DNA of 64,000 bases from Enoplosus armatus (GCF_043641665.1 NC_092197.1:16064148-16128147); one strand, 5' to 3'; positions 33,705 to 46,734 are shown, counted from the first letter of the stretch. The notes: generated by a model not told the origin, from the sequence alone. Translations and numbers: made by a program.

Positions 33705-34605
33705 GTATTCAGAAAGTATTTAACAGTGAAGTTCTGACTTTCAACTTTAATTTGAGTCTGCTAGCATTTACATCAGATGAACAGTACACAGTCCTCCAAT
33801 TATGCGTCACAGAAAGTAATTGGACAAGTTAAAAGATAAATCTGATGATATTCCATATTTGTTATTGTCAACAAATCTCTTGGAAAGATTAAAACTAACA
33901 ATGTATTGGTCCGTCTCCCAATGATTTCCAAGTTTCACAGCCCTGCACTCAATGGCAAACCCATTAATTCCCACTGAAGAGGTAAATATTTAAAAATGGG
34001 TAACAAATATTTAGTTTCTTTTTTAAAAAGGGCTCACCAATTTTCTAAAAACAGCTGGACACCATCGTTTTTAGCATTTGTTACTCTTACAGGCCTAAGT
34101 GCTTTTGTTGGGGACCATTTTCAGCTGCAGATTTGGTGTGCTAGTGAGTATTAACAGCAACAGGCAGGTGTAGTCAAAATAAACTTCAGTATCCATGCTG
34201 ATGGTAATAAAGGAAAATGTCATCCAGTGCAACACGGTAGCGCGCTTATGTGTTTTTAATAGATTTTACGACAACAGCTCGAAGGCAAAGAGGAAAAAGA
34301 TATACATGGCTTTGGCGATGCAGGCCGTACTTGTTACCAGGATTAATGCATTGTTGGTTTTGGAGTTTTCATGAAATTTGTGTTTGAAAGTATATCACCA
34401 GACCTATAATATACACTTAAATAAAGAAATCTCATTTAATATTTGGTTGTAAATCCTTTACAGTCAGTGTTAGCAGAAAGTAGTTCTGTTCATGCTCTTC
34501 CAGGCCTGTACTGCAGCAATGTCCACTTGTTGCTTGTTTCAGGGGCTTTTTGCCTTCAATTTGGTCTACAACATGTAAAATGTATCATCAGTTTGATTGA
34601 GGAAC
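33705..34605 (-). pseudogene. Tc1-like element relic, split by an insertion
   Basis: The left part (33705-33850) carries terminal-region sequence of a Tc1-like family: GGTATTCAGAAAGTATTTAA, then GACTTTCAACTTTAATTTGA, then AAAGTAATTGGACAAGTT. The right part (34425-34605) is the antisense 3' end of the transposase gene. Its reverse complement encodes TDCKGFTTKY and a stop, and upstream gene sequence continues to about 34605. In intact relatives the two parts lie a few tens of bases apart; here about 570 bp separate them. The transposase N-terminus and the other terminal repeat are missing, so the element is dead. Confidence 0.8.
33855..34420. repeat. Unnamed insert inside Tc1-like relic
   Basis: About 560 bp of sequence foreign to the surrounding Tc1-like element. 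Its right half (from TTTTAGCATTTGTTACTC to GTATATCACCAGACC) includes GTGCAACACGGTAGCGCGC and AGCTCGAAGGCAAAGAGG, which I recall as a dispersed fish repeat. Clear terminal repeats are not visible. Confidence 0.5.
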
Positions 34606-36664
34606 GGCTGCAATTAATTACTATTTTTCAGTGTTGATTTCTGTCAGTATTCTTTTAATTAATAGGTTATCTCTCACATTTCAAATCCTAAAAAAACATA
34701 CACGTGAAAACTATTTCACAATTTCCCAGAGCCCAGGGGGATGTCTACTAATTGCTTGTTTTGTTCAACCCACAGTCCAAAACAAGAAAGTATTTAAATT
34801 ACAATGATATTAAAACTAAAGAAAATAGTAAACTCTGACAATTGAGAAGCTGGGGATGTTGTTGGTTTAATTAATAGATTGAGGTCAGGTGAATACTCCA
34901 TTGTTGCAGTGCTTTGATATATAATTGTATTGACATCTCATCAATATAGGGCTGAATCAATCTGATTGAATTGCAAAACCTACATTCAAAATCTAATCAG
35001 GCTATGAAATCCTGCCAAATCCCAACCCTGTAGTCACTTATATACATAAGAACCCAATACATTGGGGATTTAGACAGGCAGCAGCCAACATCCCTGAATT
35101 ATTTTAGGCAAAGGCTCCTTTGCTCCTCTCCAACTTGTGTCTAATCCCCACTGGAGCTATGCCTAAACCCCCTGGTCTAATAGAAACAGAGCTCTGACTG
35201 ACACAGGGGACTGACCACTCTTTTTAAAGCTAACTGCTCAACCCCAACAAACACAGACACACACCTGCATGTAGTTATTAACTGGTTAGAAACATAATTA
35301 AGGATACACACGTACAGTTCTCATAGCTAATAAGTATTGACACAGACACAGAATCGCATACACGGTTTCAGTGAACAAAACCACTTGGTGATTTATATAA
35401 ATCTGCTGAAAAAAATCCTGCTGTTCTCCAAATCTCTGCACGTCCTTGGCTGAGCATGTGATAACAGTTCGGAGGTTAAACGTTCACGTGGCTGTGCTTA
35501 ATAAGTTAGGGAAAATCTGAGGAATGTGCCTGAGGGAGGAAATCAGGATTTCCTTTTTTCAGGAAAGGAATTTTATCAAACTTGTCCAGCAGTCTGTGTT
35601 GTAATTGGCTTCAAGATACAAACAAACTCCAAACACATCTCCGGGAGAGAGAGGCGGTCTTCATGTAACTCACTTGTTAAGTACATCCAGAGGATGTAGT
35701 GAAATCCCATAACCATCCAGTATTATGTCTGTTGGATATGGTGATGGCAATATGAAATGCAGTATATCAAATACTTACACAAACTATTTGATGTTATATG
35801 ATGTTCTTTTGATTTGACATGCTGTAGAAAATGACATTATTTTCAACGAGATTACTGAGAATACTGCAATGCTGTTGAAATAATGGTCATATATAGCTGG
35901 GCTTTTCCATAACAAACTTTCATTTTGCAGCCAAATGCAGCCTTGTCATTGCCTTTAAAGTGGGTGCTAAAGTATAGAAAAGACAATACATTTGGACTCT
36001 TGCTTCCTGACACATCACAGTGCACATCTGCATGATTTTTTGGGTCACAGTGAATATTAAAACCTTGTTCTGACACTCCTCTTGCCGTCCAACACTAAAG
36101 TATGGTAAAAAAAAAAAAAGAAAAAATGAAAGAAAAACTTACTTACAAACTCCTCCTGGCCTGTTGATCTAATCTTAGTCAAAATTTGGGCTGCAGCATG
36201 TGTGGATTTACATGACTAATATATTTCCATTAGTCATTTGCACCCTGCTGAGTGCTGCTGGCGGCTGTATTGTTTGTTTAACACTTTTCTTCTGTTACTT
36301 CTCCCTCTGCCAAGAAATGATCTGGAGCTCTGAGACCAAGTCCTATTGCAACTGAACTTGATAGATAGCTTTCAAATCTCCCTCACAACTCAGCTGGACG
36401 AGCAAAGCGAAATTAAACAAAAGACAGAAATCTGTTGCATAATGGAACATTGACAATCTACTCCAAATTCACTGCACATTGTTACGATTCTGTCTTGGAT
36501 GTTAACAGCTTTATCGACCAAATATGAACTTCATACCTTGCATTTTGCGCTATTCACATTTCTGACTTTTTAGAAAAGTCAGATGAGCTTGAGTGAGATG
36601 CGGTTATTTTGTCAAATGTTTCTTTCCAAGCTCAAAAATTAACTTTCACGTTCAAACTCAAAAT
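34606..36664. other. Non-coding stretch, nothing recognised
   Basis: No gene or family recognised. It contains an A-rich patch (13 As at 36107-36119). Confidence 0.5.
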
Positions 36665-36925
36665 GGTTAGGAGGAGGTACTGTGCCAAGAAACGTAGCAA
36701 TTTGTTAGCAAACACCATGGAAGAAGACTGCCAGCTGGCATTCATGGACATCAACAATGCAGCTTTCAATATGTTCAAAAATTTGGCTTCGCAAGTGTGT
36801 TATCTGGAAGGGAATGCATTCAACATATTTGTTAGGCATCAAGGACAATGCATTTCGGGAGAAAAAACGAATGTAAACATAACTGTGTTTGTTTACGAGA
36901 AAACTCCACTGGGTACGTTTTTACC
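36665..36925 (+). repeat. Dispersed family F2, copy
   Basis: Shares GGGAATGCATTCAACATATT, CATCAAGGACAATGCA, ACATAACTGTGTTTGTTTAC and AGAAAACTCCACTGGGTACG with 28078-28325 in the same order and strand. The 116-codon reading frame over it (36609-36959) is therefore repeat-derived and has no recognised domain. Confidence 0.65.
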
Positions 36926-37834
36926 TAAGTCAGATGACATCCAGGTGTGTTTTGTGTAAATCGCCTACGTTTTCTTTCAGTCATCATCAGGACAGAAGCT
37001 GTGAACACATTTTGTCGGGGAAAATGGCAGGATGTGCTTGGGGAATCAGCAGGAATTGGCAACCATAATAGAGACAATTTGAGAACTAGTGAACCTCTCA
37101 TGGGAATAGTGTTTCATTATTGCAATCATCAGTGTATCATGATGTGATCTTGTCTTGTAGCTTTTGTCGAAGCTGAGGCTGAGACTGCGTGGAGACTTCC
37201 AACTGGGGAATTAAGTAAGGCCTCAACTTTCCTGTGTGAGGGGAAAGCATAAAAAGGTAGACTGTCGACTAAACTACGTGCTGTACTGATATATGCCATA
37301 GACGGAGATCAAGTCAGGATTTCACTGATGCTGATTCATGTGTGAAATATGATTATCAGCCAATCATTTCTTGGTGAACCAATAATCGGTCTATATCTCG
37401 ACAGTATGTGAAGAAGAAGACACCCCCGGGATACCTGCTAAGAGCAATCAGTCATGTAGAAGGCTATGGGCAAGGATCTAGACTCCAGGAATCTACAGTC
37501 ATTAACAATGGCGCAGAGCATCTGGTGGTTCAAAATACTGAAGGCAGCAGACAATGAGGATCATGAAGTAACCTCTGCAGTGTGAAGTTTCATTGATTAG
37601 ACTTTTTCTGTTTTGAAAAAGGGACAGGGTTAGGTGGATGAGAGTTCTATAAAGATCTTGTTAAATGCTACTCAACCTTCCAGCAGAAAAACTGTATAAA
37701 CAGGGCAGGGCAGTGTCTTTATATCCTTCTATACTTTGATTGTCTTATCTGTTGATTAGGGAACAATATATTATAGTTGACATGTTTACATGGATATGTA
37801 GTTTTACAGTGGAGTTTTGAGTGTGAGCAGCTTT
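36926..37834. other. Non-coding stretch, nothing recognised
   Basis: No gene or repeat recognised. Confidence 0.5.
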
Positions 37835-38455
37835 TTAGCAATGCTAGTGGCGTGGCTTTAGAGATGACTGTGTCTGCGTGTCAGTTGTTCAGTTGGTCCA
37901 CACTGAAATATCTCAATTTCTCAAAACAATGTTTTGATGGGTCACTTATCCTGTGAAATATCTAAACATCTACTATATGGATTGGCACAAAAATCTCTAC
38001 AAACATTCAGGTTCCGAGATGATGTATCCTATTGACTTTAGTGATTCCCCGCAGCGAGGGAAGTAACTGTAATTTTTTTTTTTCTGCTAGGCATACACAT
38101 CTGCTCTATACTCCAGTGTTCTCCTTTGGGGGAGGAATTTATGTTTTATATTACTTAAAATATAATTTATCATTACTCTCCAATAGCACTCTACCACAAC
38201 ACACTGTCCATGGTATGTAGGCTACATCACAAGTTTGTTTGCAACTTTGTCTCTCATTTCCTACAGTGTACTGCTAATTAGTAAATGTTAGCATGCTAAC
38301 TAAAATGGTGAACATGGTAAAGGGTATACCTGGTAAAAATCAGCATTTTAATATTGTCATTGTGAGCATGTTAGCATACTTATATTAGCATTTAGCTCAA
38401 AGCACCTTTGTGCCTGAGAACAGCCTCAGAGAGCCACTAGAATGATTATAGATTC
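37835..38455 (+). repeat. Family F1, copy 7, interior replaced
   Basis: The 5' part (37835-38058) has GCTAGTGGCGTGGCTTTAGA, CACTGAAATATCTCAATTTC and a diverged ATGGATTGGCAC subunit. The 3' part (38255-38455) has ACTGCTAATTAGTAAATGTT, AAAATGGTGAACATGG, AACAGCCTCAGAGAGCC and then ATAGATTCTTAAG. The roughly 190 bp between them (38059-38254) do not match the family and are unidentified. The next copy follows in the same orientation within 200 bp. Confidence 0.75.
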
Positions 38456-38644
38456 TTAAGCACTGTTGAAATACCATACTACATACTAACTGTATACAGT
38501 ATATGCTGCACTACATACTAATATTTAGAGGATACTGTTTTTGTCATTAGTGTAAAGTGATAAAGTATATTATTTTCTTGTATTCTAACAGGAAATTATG
38601 CAATCAAACTGCAACTTTGGGAAGACATTGTCTGCAGTAGCTGT

Positions 38645-39305
38645 ATGGCTCTAGGGATGGCAATGTTGGTCTGTCAGTTTACCCACCACAAACTGAAATA
38701 TCTCACCAACAATTGGATGGACTGCCATTTTGTACAGACATTCAGGGTTCCCAGAGGATGAAGCCTACTTACTACTTCCACAATTCCCCGACTTTTCCTC
38801 AAGTGCCAACATGAGGTTGTTATTCTTAGTTTTTAGGGAAATGTCTCGGCAACTGTTGGTTTGATTTGACTATTTGGTTTGCCATAAAATTTTGTACCGA
38901 TATTCATGATGCCCGAGGATGGATCCTAATTACTCTGGTGATCCCCTGTCTGTTCATCTAATGGCACCAGCAGTTATCTAGGGAAATATTTATCTATATT
39001 ATATATCTTATATCTATAAGATGAATATGTATAAATTTTACATTCATGTTTTCAAGAGGATGAATCCCAATGGTAATCCACTGTTTTTTCCAATATACCC
39101 ACCAGCAGGTTGACATTTGTGGTTGAGAGAACTGTTGATTATAATGCATTTTTGCACAGACATGGTATTTGTGAGCTTTGGTGATCCCCTAACTTTTCAT
39201 CTTGTCAAATACTTTGATTTATCTAACAGTTTAGTATTCTTTACAATGAGTGAAAGAATCGCAGCCTCACTGAGCCACTGGCGAGCTGTAGACTCTTAAG
39301 TCTTG
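38645..39305 (+). repeat. Family F1, copy 8, longest
   Basis: Starts TATGGCTCTAGGGATGGCAA, followed by at least two subunits (38694 CTGAAATATCTCACCAAC; 38841 ATGTCTCGGCAACTGTTGG). A diverged middle contains ATTTGTGGTTGAGAGAACTG and TTTGGTGATCCCCTAACTTT. It ends with CAGCCTCACTGAGCCACTGG and GAGCTGTAGACTCTTAAG. The start-to-end order serves as the reference for the other copies. Confidence 0.75.
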
Positions 39306-40899
39306 TTCTCTTGTTCATTTGAATGAAGTTTGCTGGCCTTGTTTAAGTTATTTTTCAAGGATTTCTAGTTATATTTGAGTTAGACTGTAGATCAACTGTC
39401 ATCTGTGAAAGGAAAATAGACTGTTAGACTATAGATCAGCATACATCTGTGCAAGAAAAATAAAGACTGTACTTTCAAAAGTCTCCTCTTACGATTGACT
39501 TCATTATTGTCAATCAATGCTCACTGTGGCTTTTGAATTTGAATCACTTGAAGCCACTGCAGATAGTTCAAATTTTACTTTTTGACAAGGGAGGGTTGTT
39601 TGTATTTTCCGGAAAAGAAACATAACATAGCTGGCTTGAAAAAGATGATGCACTGCCTGTAACATCAGGGAGGAAATTGAAAGTGAGAGAAATCCACTGA
39701 CAAGGCTGATTTGTTCTTTTCATTGCCCGAAGCCTTGTTCAATTGATCAAACAGGTTAAAAAATCCAAGGGCTAAGTGGGGCCAGACAGGCAGGAAAAAG
39801 AAGGTCAAAGGAAGATGAGACATAGACATAAATGTGGCAGTCACAGAGTATATGCAAAGGGAAACTGAGGTAGATATGTATGTAGGAAAATCAGGCTGAA
39901 CTTATTGTGCTGTATGTGGTGAAGTGAACACGTTATGACATTGACATTGAAATAGTAGCACATATTCTGGGGCTGTAACTTGTGGTGATTGTTACATTTC
40001 CTCATAAGATGCAACATCAGTTAGAGAAGTGACAGTGAGTTCTTCCAAAAGATAAATTCACAGGTGAGCGAGCAAAGCAATTCACTCCCACAAAGACAGA
40101 ATGGTCAGCTGTCATACTATATGAAATGAGAAAGCTTTGAAACACTTTCCCTTCTCTAATGACATCAATTATGTAGCCATCCTTGATCTCTGATAATGAC
40201 ATCTCTTTTATACGTATCCTTGGGCCGTGTGTGATTTTTCAGGCCAGGATTCTAGTTTCATAAAGACATATGCAACACAGCTACTTTCAAACAGGAAAAA
40301 TATCATATATACTCATTTGAAGCAAGTGAGTATATGTTTAATTTCTTTTTTTTATTGAAACTAAAATGTAATCAAATGTGTGATCTGATGAGCATGACTT
40401 CCATAGCAGCTTAACAGATTTGTATACTGTTAACTTTGTCCAAAAGGAACTTTTTCAAATTAAACTAACCACCAAGAAGTTCATCTTTCTCCTTCTTCTT
40501 CTTTATGTCTCAGTTTGAAATGTCCATGTCCTGAGCTGAGCCTTTCCATGGCTTTTCTCATGAAAATGAAAATGAAAATGTGTGCAGTCTGCATGAGGTT
40601 GAGCTCAAGCTTAGAGTCACATAGCTTTACTAATGAGGTAATGCTTTTATGTCCTATCCTTGTACAAAGCTTAATCACTCAACCACAGGCTATCCGGTTT
40701 CATTTGAATCTAAATGGAGAATATGACCTATTTCTCTAGCATCATTACAACAAACCATAATAATAGCCATTGAATCCATAACTAACCCTCCTCCAAGCTG
40801 ACAAACTGAAGCCACCCCACTGATTTGTAAGCAGTTTTTTTTATCTTTCTTAACAACCAAAATAAATGAAATAAAACTTCAGATTGGTCATGCCCCTCT
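39306..40899. other. Non-coding stretch, nothing recognised
   Basis: Includes a short (ATGAAA)n run at 40559-40580. No supported gene. Confidence 0.5.
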
Positions 40900-42490
40900 A
40901 CCTTGCTCAATAAGCCTTCATCAAGCTTTTCAGATTGCATGCCTGCCAGATTTCTCAGATGTTTTTAACAGTGTTGATCCTACTATTTTTATCAATTGTA
41001 AAGAGCTCTTTGTCCACTGGCATTTTTCCCTCCTGCCGTAAGCACGCAGTAGAAAACCCACTACTTGAAACCGAGCCTTGACCCTGTCAATTTAACACAT
41101 TTTAAACCCATTTCTAAATTACCGTTTTTATCAAAAGTTACAGAGAAGACTGTTTAGAGTTGATTTCTTTAATGAATACTCATGATATTTTATTTATTAT
41201 TTGATTCAATTATATTTTTGACAAATTGCAATCAGGTTTCTGTTCACGTCATAGCACCAAATCTGCTCTCATTATAGTGACAAACAACCTTTTACTTACA
41301 GCTTATGTTGGTGATAGGGGATTTTAATTCTTCTGGATTTTAGGTGTTTAGAGTTGATTTCTTTAATGAATACTCATGATATTTTATTTATTATTTGATT
41401 CAATTGTATTTTTGACAAATTGCAATCAGGTTTCTGTGCACGTCATAGCACCGAATCTGCTCTCATTATAGTGACAAACAACCTTTTACTTACAGCTTAT
41501 GTTGGTGGTTGGCGATTTTAATTCTTCTGGATTTTAGGTCTACATATGATACTGTGGGTCACTCTAGTGAGAAAGTGGGTTGGCATCAGGGACACTGCTC
41601 TAAAATGGTTTAAATCCTATTCATATAACAGGACATTCTCAGTAGTCATGGGTAATGCCTCCTCTTCAGTGGCCCCCCTGACCTGTGGTGTTCCCCAAGG
41701 CTCCATCCCTGGCTCCTTGTTGTTCTGTATATACATGTTATCATTGGGACATATCCTAAATAATACAAAATCCAGTACCATTGAGATGACATCATGCAGG
41801 TGACACACAAATGCATGTCCCATTAAAAGCCACTGAAGAAGGCCATTGCAATCATCTTTCATCCTGTCTTTTAGAAATAAAGTGCTGATGTTCCAAAACC
41901 TTCTCCAACTATACAAAAAGAAAATCAGAAATAGTTACCATAGGTCCTCCGAAGTCCATCCCTATTTTACAGGAACATCTTGGATCCCTGTCTCCAAATA
42001 TCAAACCTACAGCCAGAAACCTGGGTGTGATATTAGAGCGTGACCTTTCATTTGGAAAACAAATTACAAACGTTGTTCAATCATGTTTTTATCAATTAAG
42101 GAGTATCTCAAAGATCACGTCTTTTCTCTCTCAGCCTGACCTCGAGAAGGTCATCCATGCTTTTATTTCATCTCAATCTCACGCCTTCAGCTGGTACAAA
42201 ACACAGCTGCTCTGCTTTTAACAAATACTACAAGACAAGATCATATCAGCCCTGTTTAAGTCTACCTTTGCCGGTTACCAATCAGTTTTAGCATTGATTT
42301 AAAGATTTTAAATTGCTGGGCGCAGCCTCCGATCCTAATTCTAGCACACGTTTTATTACCAACATGTCATCTGTTTTATAAGACTTTCTGTTTTTTAGTG
42401 TTTATCTTCATTGTTGGCGGTTTTATCGCATTTTATTTCTGTATTCTTTTGATGAAATAAAGTTTATTATTATTGCTGTTATTATTGTGA
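40900..42490 (+). pseudogene. L2/CR1-group LINE ORF2 relic with 3' tail
   Basis: The longest transposon relic in the window. Collinear pieces of a fish L2-group reverse transcriptase appear in order. Near 41050-41150 lie diverged versions of the block ending in a PFLSK-type motif, followed by LQSGF.SRHST.SAL (in both 194-bp repeats). Then come KWVGIRDTALKWFKSYS, FSVVMGNASSSVAPLTCGVP, QGS.PGSLLF and RNLGVILERDLSFGKQIT, followed by NVVQSCFYQLRSISKI and LEKVIHAFISSQS. Stops and frameshifts abound, and the YADD catalytic region is missing or unreadable. The C-terminal LWNSLP block is absent. The 3' end GAAATAAAGTTTATTATTAT with TTA repeats is a normal L2-type tail. Confidence 0.9.
41151..41538 (+). 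repeat. 194-bp tandem duplication inside the LINE
   Basis: Units 41151-41344 and 41345-41538 have exactly the same length and differ at about seven positions by eye (for example ATTATATTT versus ATTGTATTT, and CTGTTCACG versus CTGTGCACG). Both carry the ATTGCAATCAGGTTTCTG segment of ORF2. The duplication is much younger than the LINE, whose frame is broken in both units alike. Confidence 0.95.
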
Positions 42491-45400
42491 CCTACAGTAA
42501 GTGTACCCTGGATACTCCCATACACACACAAAATAATTCCTCTGTTCTAGCTGCTTTGTTCTAGCTGTCGAATGTGTCTACATCTACAGAAATTGTGCTC
42601 CTGTCAAGGCCAGAGGGCATTGCAGCAGCAGGAGCAACCAGGTGCAGTCTTAAAAATGGATTCACAGACTTCTAACCTGTATTACACATGTGGGTACAGA
42701 CCTAATCATAGTGTGAATCGTCCACTGGGTCATAGGTCACAGGACAACCCTTTTACATTGACACTCAACCTGCATCCCAAGTGGGCAGAGAGCTTGGTAT
42801 AAAGAGATATACAATTCAGGGCAGGTGAGCCCCTCAAAAAGTCACATTTCTTAGTAATTATAGTGTTTGCGGTGTGTTTGAGGTTATTGATGTAGAGAGA
42901 AGCGGCAACATAAATAAGTGCTTATAGATGAATTATGTCTAGATTTTGATTTAATTTTAGTGTGTAATAGTGAAATAGTATTAATAAGTGTATATTATTG
43001 CTATATTACTGTAAATATTGTATGTAGTGGGTACTTCAGAACATTTCTAGGGAGTCACTGCTCCCTCCAGTATTGCAAAATTAAATAAAAATGATATGGG
43101 AATTGATACAAGACACATATGTGCTGTTGCTCCAATAAAGAAATTAGAATATTAAAGTGATATGGATGAGGGTCCTCATAAGTAAGCTGTAAACTGTGAC
43201 AGACACATATCTTATCAGTATTTTACATCAAGTCAGCTTAAAAGAACCTCAAAGGTCATGTGTACATAGGTCAAACCTGGACCAACTTATTAATAATAAC
43301 TACATTACAAGGACACATAAAAACTAATGATTACATTCAAAAGTGGCATTATATTTAGTGGTGACTGCTATGTCGTTTTCCACTCATGGTAAGTGAGTCT
43401 GTCAAACAACGGAAAATGTCTGAAAATATCAGATATCTAAATGAATCCCGCTGAGATCTCTCAGTCTCACTTGGCTTAGATAACATAAGCTGACACAGTT
43501 TCACAGACTGAAGGACAAAGCTGCGATGATGTGTACAAAGATTCCGGCTATTGCTAATATTAGCTGTTGGTCAGTACTCGAGAACTTGAGTGCTAGAATG
43601 TATGGGGCTAGAAAATGACCTGCGCAGTTAGCCAAAGCTAGATCGTTTAACAGCCAAAAGATTTCCCACTTTGTTGTGTGTTTTTGACCAGCATGCTATT
43701 TGACAGCTGATTAAATCTAAAAATGAGAAGCCAGTCGCGTTGATCCTGCTTTTGATAACATGGGGACAGTCGGGTGCAGGGAGGTTGCATGTTTCTCTTC
43801 TAACCTTGCATGTAGCATTCTGAGAATATTAACCAAACAATACAAATATAACATTTGGCTGTAATTCAAATATAATGCTCTTTACCATGTCTCACACCCT
43901 GTAGAAGCAAACTTGCTCTACTGCTGCTTAAAGTAACTGGGTGACACGTTGGTTAATTGTCATGCATGACATACAGTATCAGGGCGGAGCAGATGATAAA
44001 TGTCTCAGTATTAGTAGCAATTAGTTGATTGCGAAGCAAGCACATCAAGACATAAGCATTCACAGGGGAGAATTAAGTGCATCAGGCATGTTGTTAATAA
44101 AATTGGTATTCAGTTTGTATCATCTGATAGTTTTTAATCCAATGAACAGTTAGGGATACCAGTCATGTTGTCCTTCTGTCAGGGCGGGCTCATTTAAAAG
44201 CTGGTAAATAGACTTTGATTAACAGGATTGTCTATAAATGCAGTCTTAATGGCGTTATATTTTATCAAGACAGGCAAGTACCCTATTGTTATATTAAAAT
44301 ACGACTCAATAAAGTGTTTCCCTTTTGTTGCAATTTACTCTTTTGATTTCTTCCACAGATGAAGTCGTAGATACCAGATGTGTCTATTTCCCTCAGATTG
44401 ACTGCTATTGTCGCAGCTCATTGGGCTATAACATTTTGTCATTTTGCACCGGCGTCTCTGCCAACATCACTGCTGCTTTAATGGCGAAATTTGTATTATG
44501 AGGCATAACTTGTCATACTGAATGTTTTCCTCGCAAAACAAAAGCAAATGTGACACACAGAGAAGTTACGGTTAAAGAGCTATGTATTTCAAGGTTTCAC
44601 ACCTCTGATGTGACAACATGCAGAAATTTGAAAAAGAACAAAACTTGAAGAACAGAACTTAGTAAGCCCTGGTGTTCACATTGACCTTTACCATGACAAT
44701 AAAAGCTGTGTGTTCATCTGTAATGCAGTTTCTGTTTTCTTTTTGGAGTAAGTGGTAATAATCTCATGTGACAGCTGCAAGATGTTCATTCATTTCAAAG
44801 GGTGAAGCCATTGCATTGAAACACAACATAACATTTTACTTTCAGACATATTTTCTACAGCTTATTCTAATGTCAGTTCTATTTGTATCAAGGTGATACA
44901 CAAGTATACAGCATACGGCATTCAGGACTCCTCGCCTACCTCATCAACAGCAATGCTCACAGACAGACCCCCGCAGAATACAGCAAAGCAGCATTTCGAT
45001 AGACACAGTTGAGGTCGATTTCTTCCATCTGTATAATGCTGTTCCTATGTGGAGTCCGCCTGTATTGCTGGGAAAATGCTGACACTGTGTCAAAGACTAA
45101 ATAGCTACACAATGCGTAATGCAGGTTCTGCCTCGCTGTTTGACCCATGTATTGTGTTATTTCGTTGTGTCACACTGTGGTTGTTTGATCATCAGTTCTG
45201 CTGTGTGTACATGAAGAGAGGTAAAGTGCTTTGTTTGTGTATACCTTTTTATTAATACGTGTAAAAGTGCAGTAAATGTCATGTTTCCATGATGAATTCC
45301 TCCCAAAAGCACAAAACCCATTAAGCCACTCCCAGAAGGTTACATTTTCCATGGAAGGGGCCTGAAGGAGAAATCAAATTCCAGGATACCGAATCCCATA

Positions 45401-46554
45401 GGTCCTGAGGAGACTGTCACCTACTGATTAGTTCTTGTGTCTCTGTCCTTAGTGCCAGACAATAGCCTCCCTGCTGTGAATAATTAAGGTTTGCGGGCAC
45501 TCTGCTCCCTCATTCCCAGTGCAGGATCACTATATGTGCCTCTAAAGACGAGCTTCTCTGCACGTTGTCAGAGGTTTAACTTGTTTAAAGATGTCTAGAA
45601 GAACTAACTTCCTTCCCACCATGCTGAACGTTCACTCTGCAAATTTGGCAGAGCTCTAAAGAAAAAAAAAGGAAAACATATCTCCCCGTCTGAGCCATAC
45701 AGGGATCTTATGCTGCTCTGACTGACTGGATGAACAGACTGAGAAGAGAAAAGACAAGCAAAACCTTATATCAGTAAATTTAAAATATACCACGTCCTTG
45801 GTAGAACGCAGGCACCTTCAAAGACCTTGTTTAAGATTCATGCATGAAAAATCTAAATGTGATCATATGAAGTATTCATGATCCCTGAGGATCTCAAATG
45901 TGTCCTACTTTACTGTAGTATTTGCTAAATCATGTGGAATTTAAATATCGTCTGTTATGGTACCAAAGCTGTATTTTGTAATGATGATTTGAAATGGTAC
46001 TAGGTGTTCTTTCCAGAAATCTGTCACTTATTACAGCAGGTTTTTAATGCACTTGATGTTGTGCATAGCTTTACCAATGACATTGAATATAATTGGGCCG
46101 GTAGGTGGTATAGGTGGTTTGGAAATGGGGACATATAAGGGCTCAGTCTAAAGCATTTACTGCAAAGGCACCCTGAGCATCTCACTTTTTATCCGCTCTG
46201 CGCACCTTGCATTTTTTGGAGAAAAGCCCTCAGCACTCTGTGTTTAAAAATTTACAAGTCGGAGCAGAGAGATGCCTTCAGTCATCACACCTTTCCCGTT
46301 GCTGTACAGTCAGATGAGGCCTTACTCCTGTTAGATTTGTGAAATGGAAGACAAGTTGGTCTTCCTAACCCGTTTCACCAACAGAGACAAACATGAGCAA
46401 CATAAATAAATAAATGAAGACGACTGTATTTTTCTTCATAATTATATTAGCAAGCTCATTAGCTATGCCAGCTAAGCGATTGACAGCACGTTTCCACCAC
46501 TTCTGCCTGTGCTATCTTCAAAATTAAAGGCAGAGTGGTGCACCATGTTTTCAA
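42491..46554. other. Non-coding stretch, nothing recognised
   Basis: About 4 kb without a defensible gene, transposon end or structured RNA. Only short reading frames occur. Confidence 0.45.
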
Positions 46555-46657
46555 GCCTACAGTGTAAAGACTGTAACGATCACCCCTTAAGTCAAAACTT
46601 TGCTAGGCTATTGCTTTTTTGTAAGGGATCAAAAGGCAAAAAGGTTGGGAATCACTG
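46555..46657 (-). mobile_element. hAT-type non-autonomous element end
   Basis: Read on the minus strand, it starts CAGTGATTCCCAACCTTTTT, then GCCTTTTGATCCCTTACAAA. This closely matches a frequent fish hAT-family terminus (CAGTGGTTCCCAACCTTTTT and a GTGACCCCTTACAAA block). Only one end is visible, and the inner limit near 46555 is approximate. Confidence 0.65.
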
Positions 46658-46734
46658 ATTTAATCTTCAACAGTGGGTTGTATTTTACAAACCCACCACG
46701 CAGTATGTGCTTTCCTATAAAATCTTAAAAAGCA

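Noticed and set aside
36609..36959. 116-codon frame
   Set aside because: Most of it lies in dispersed family F2, which recurs at 28078-28325 without the frame.
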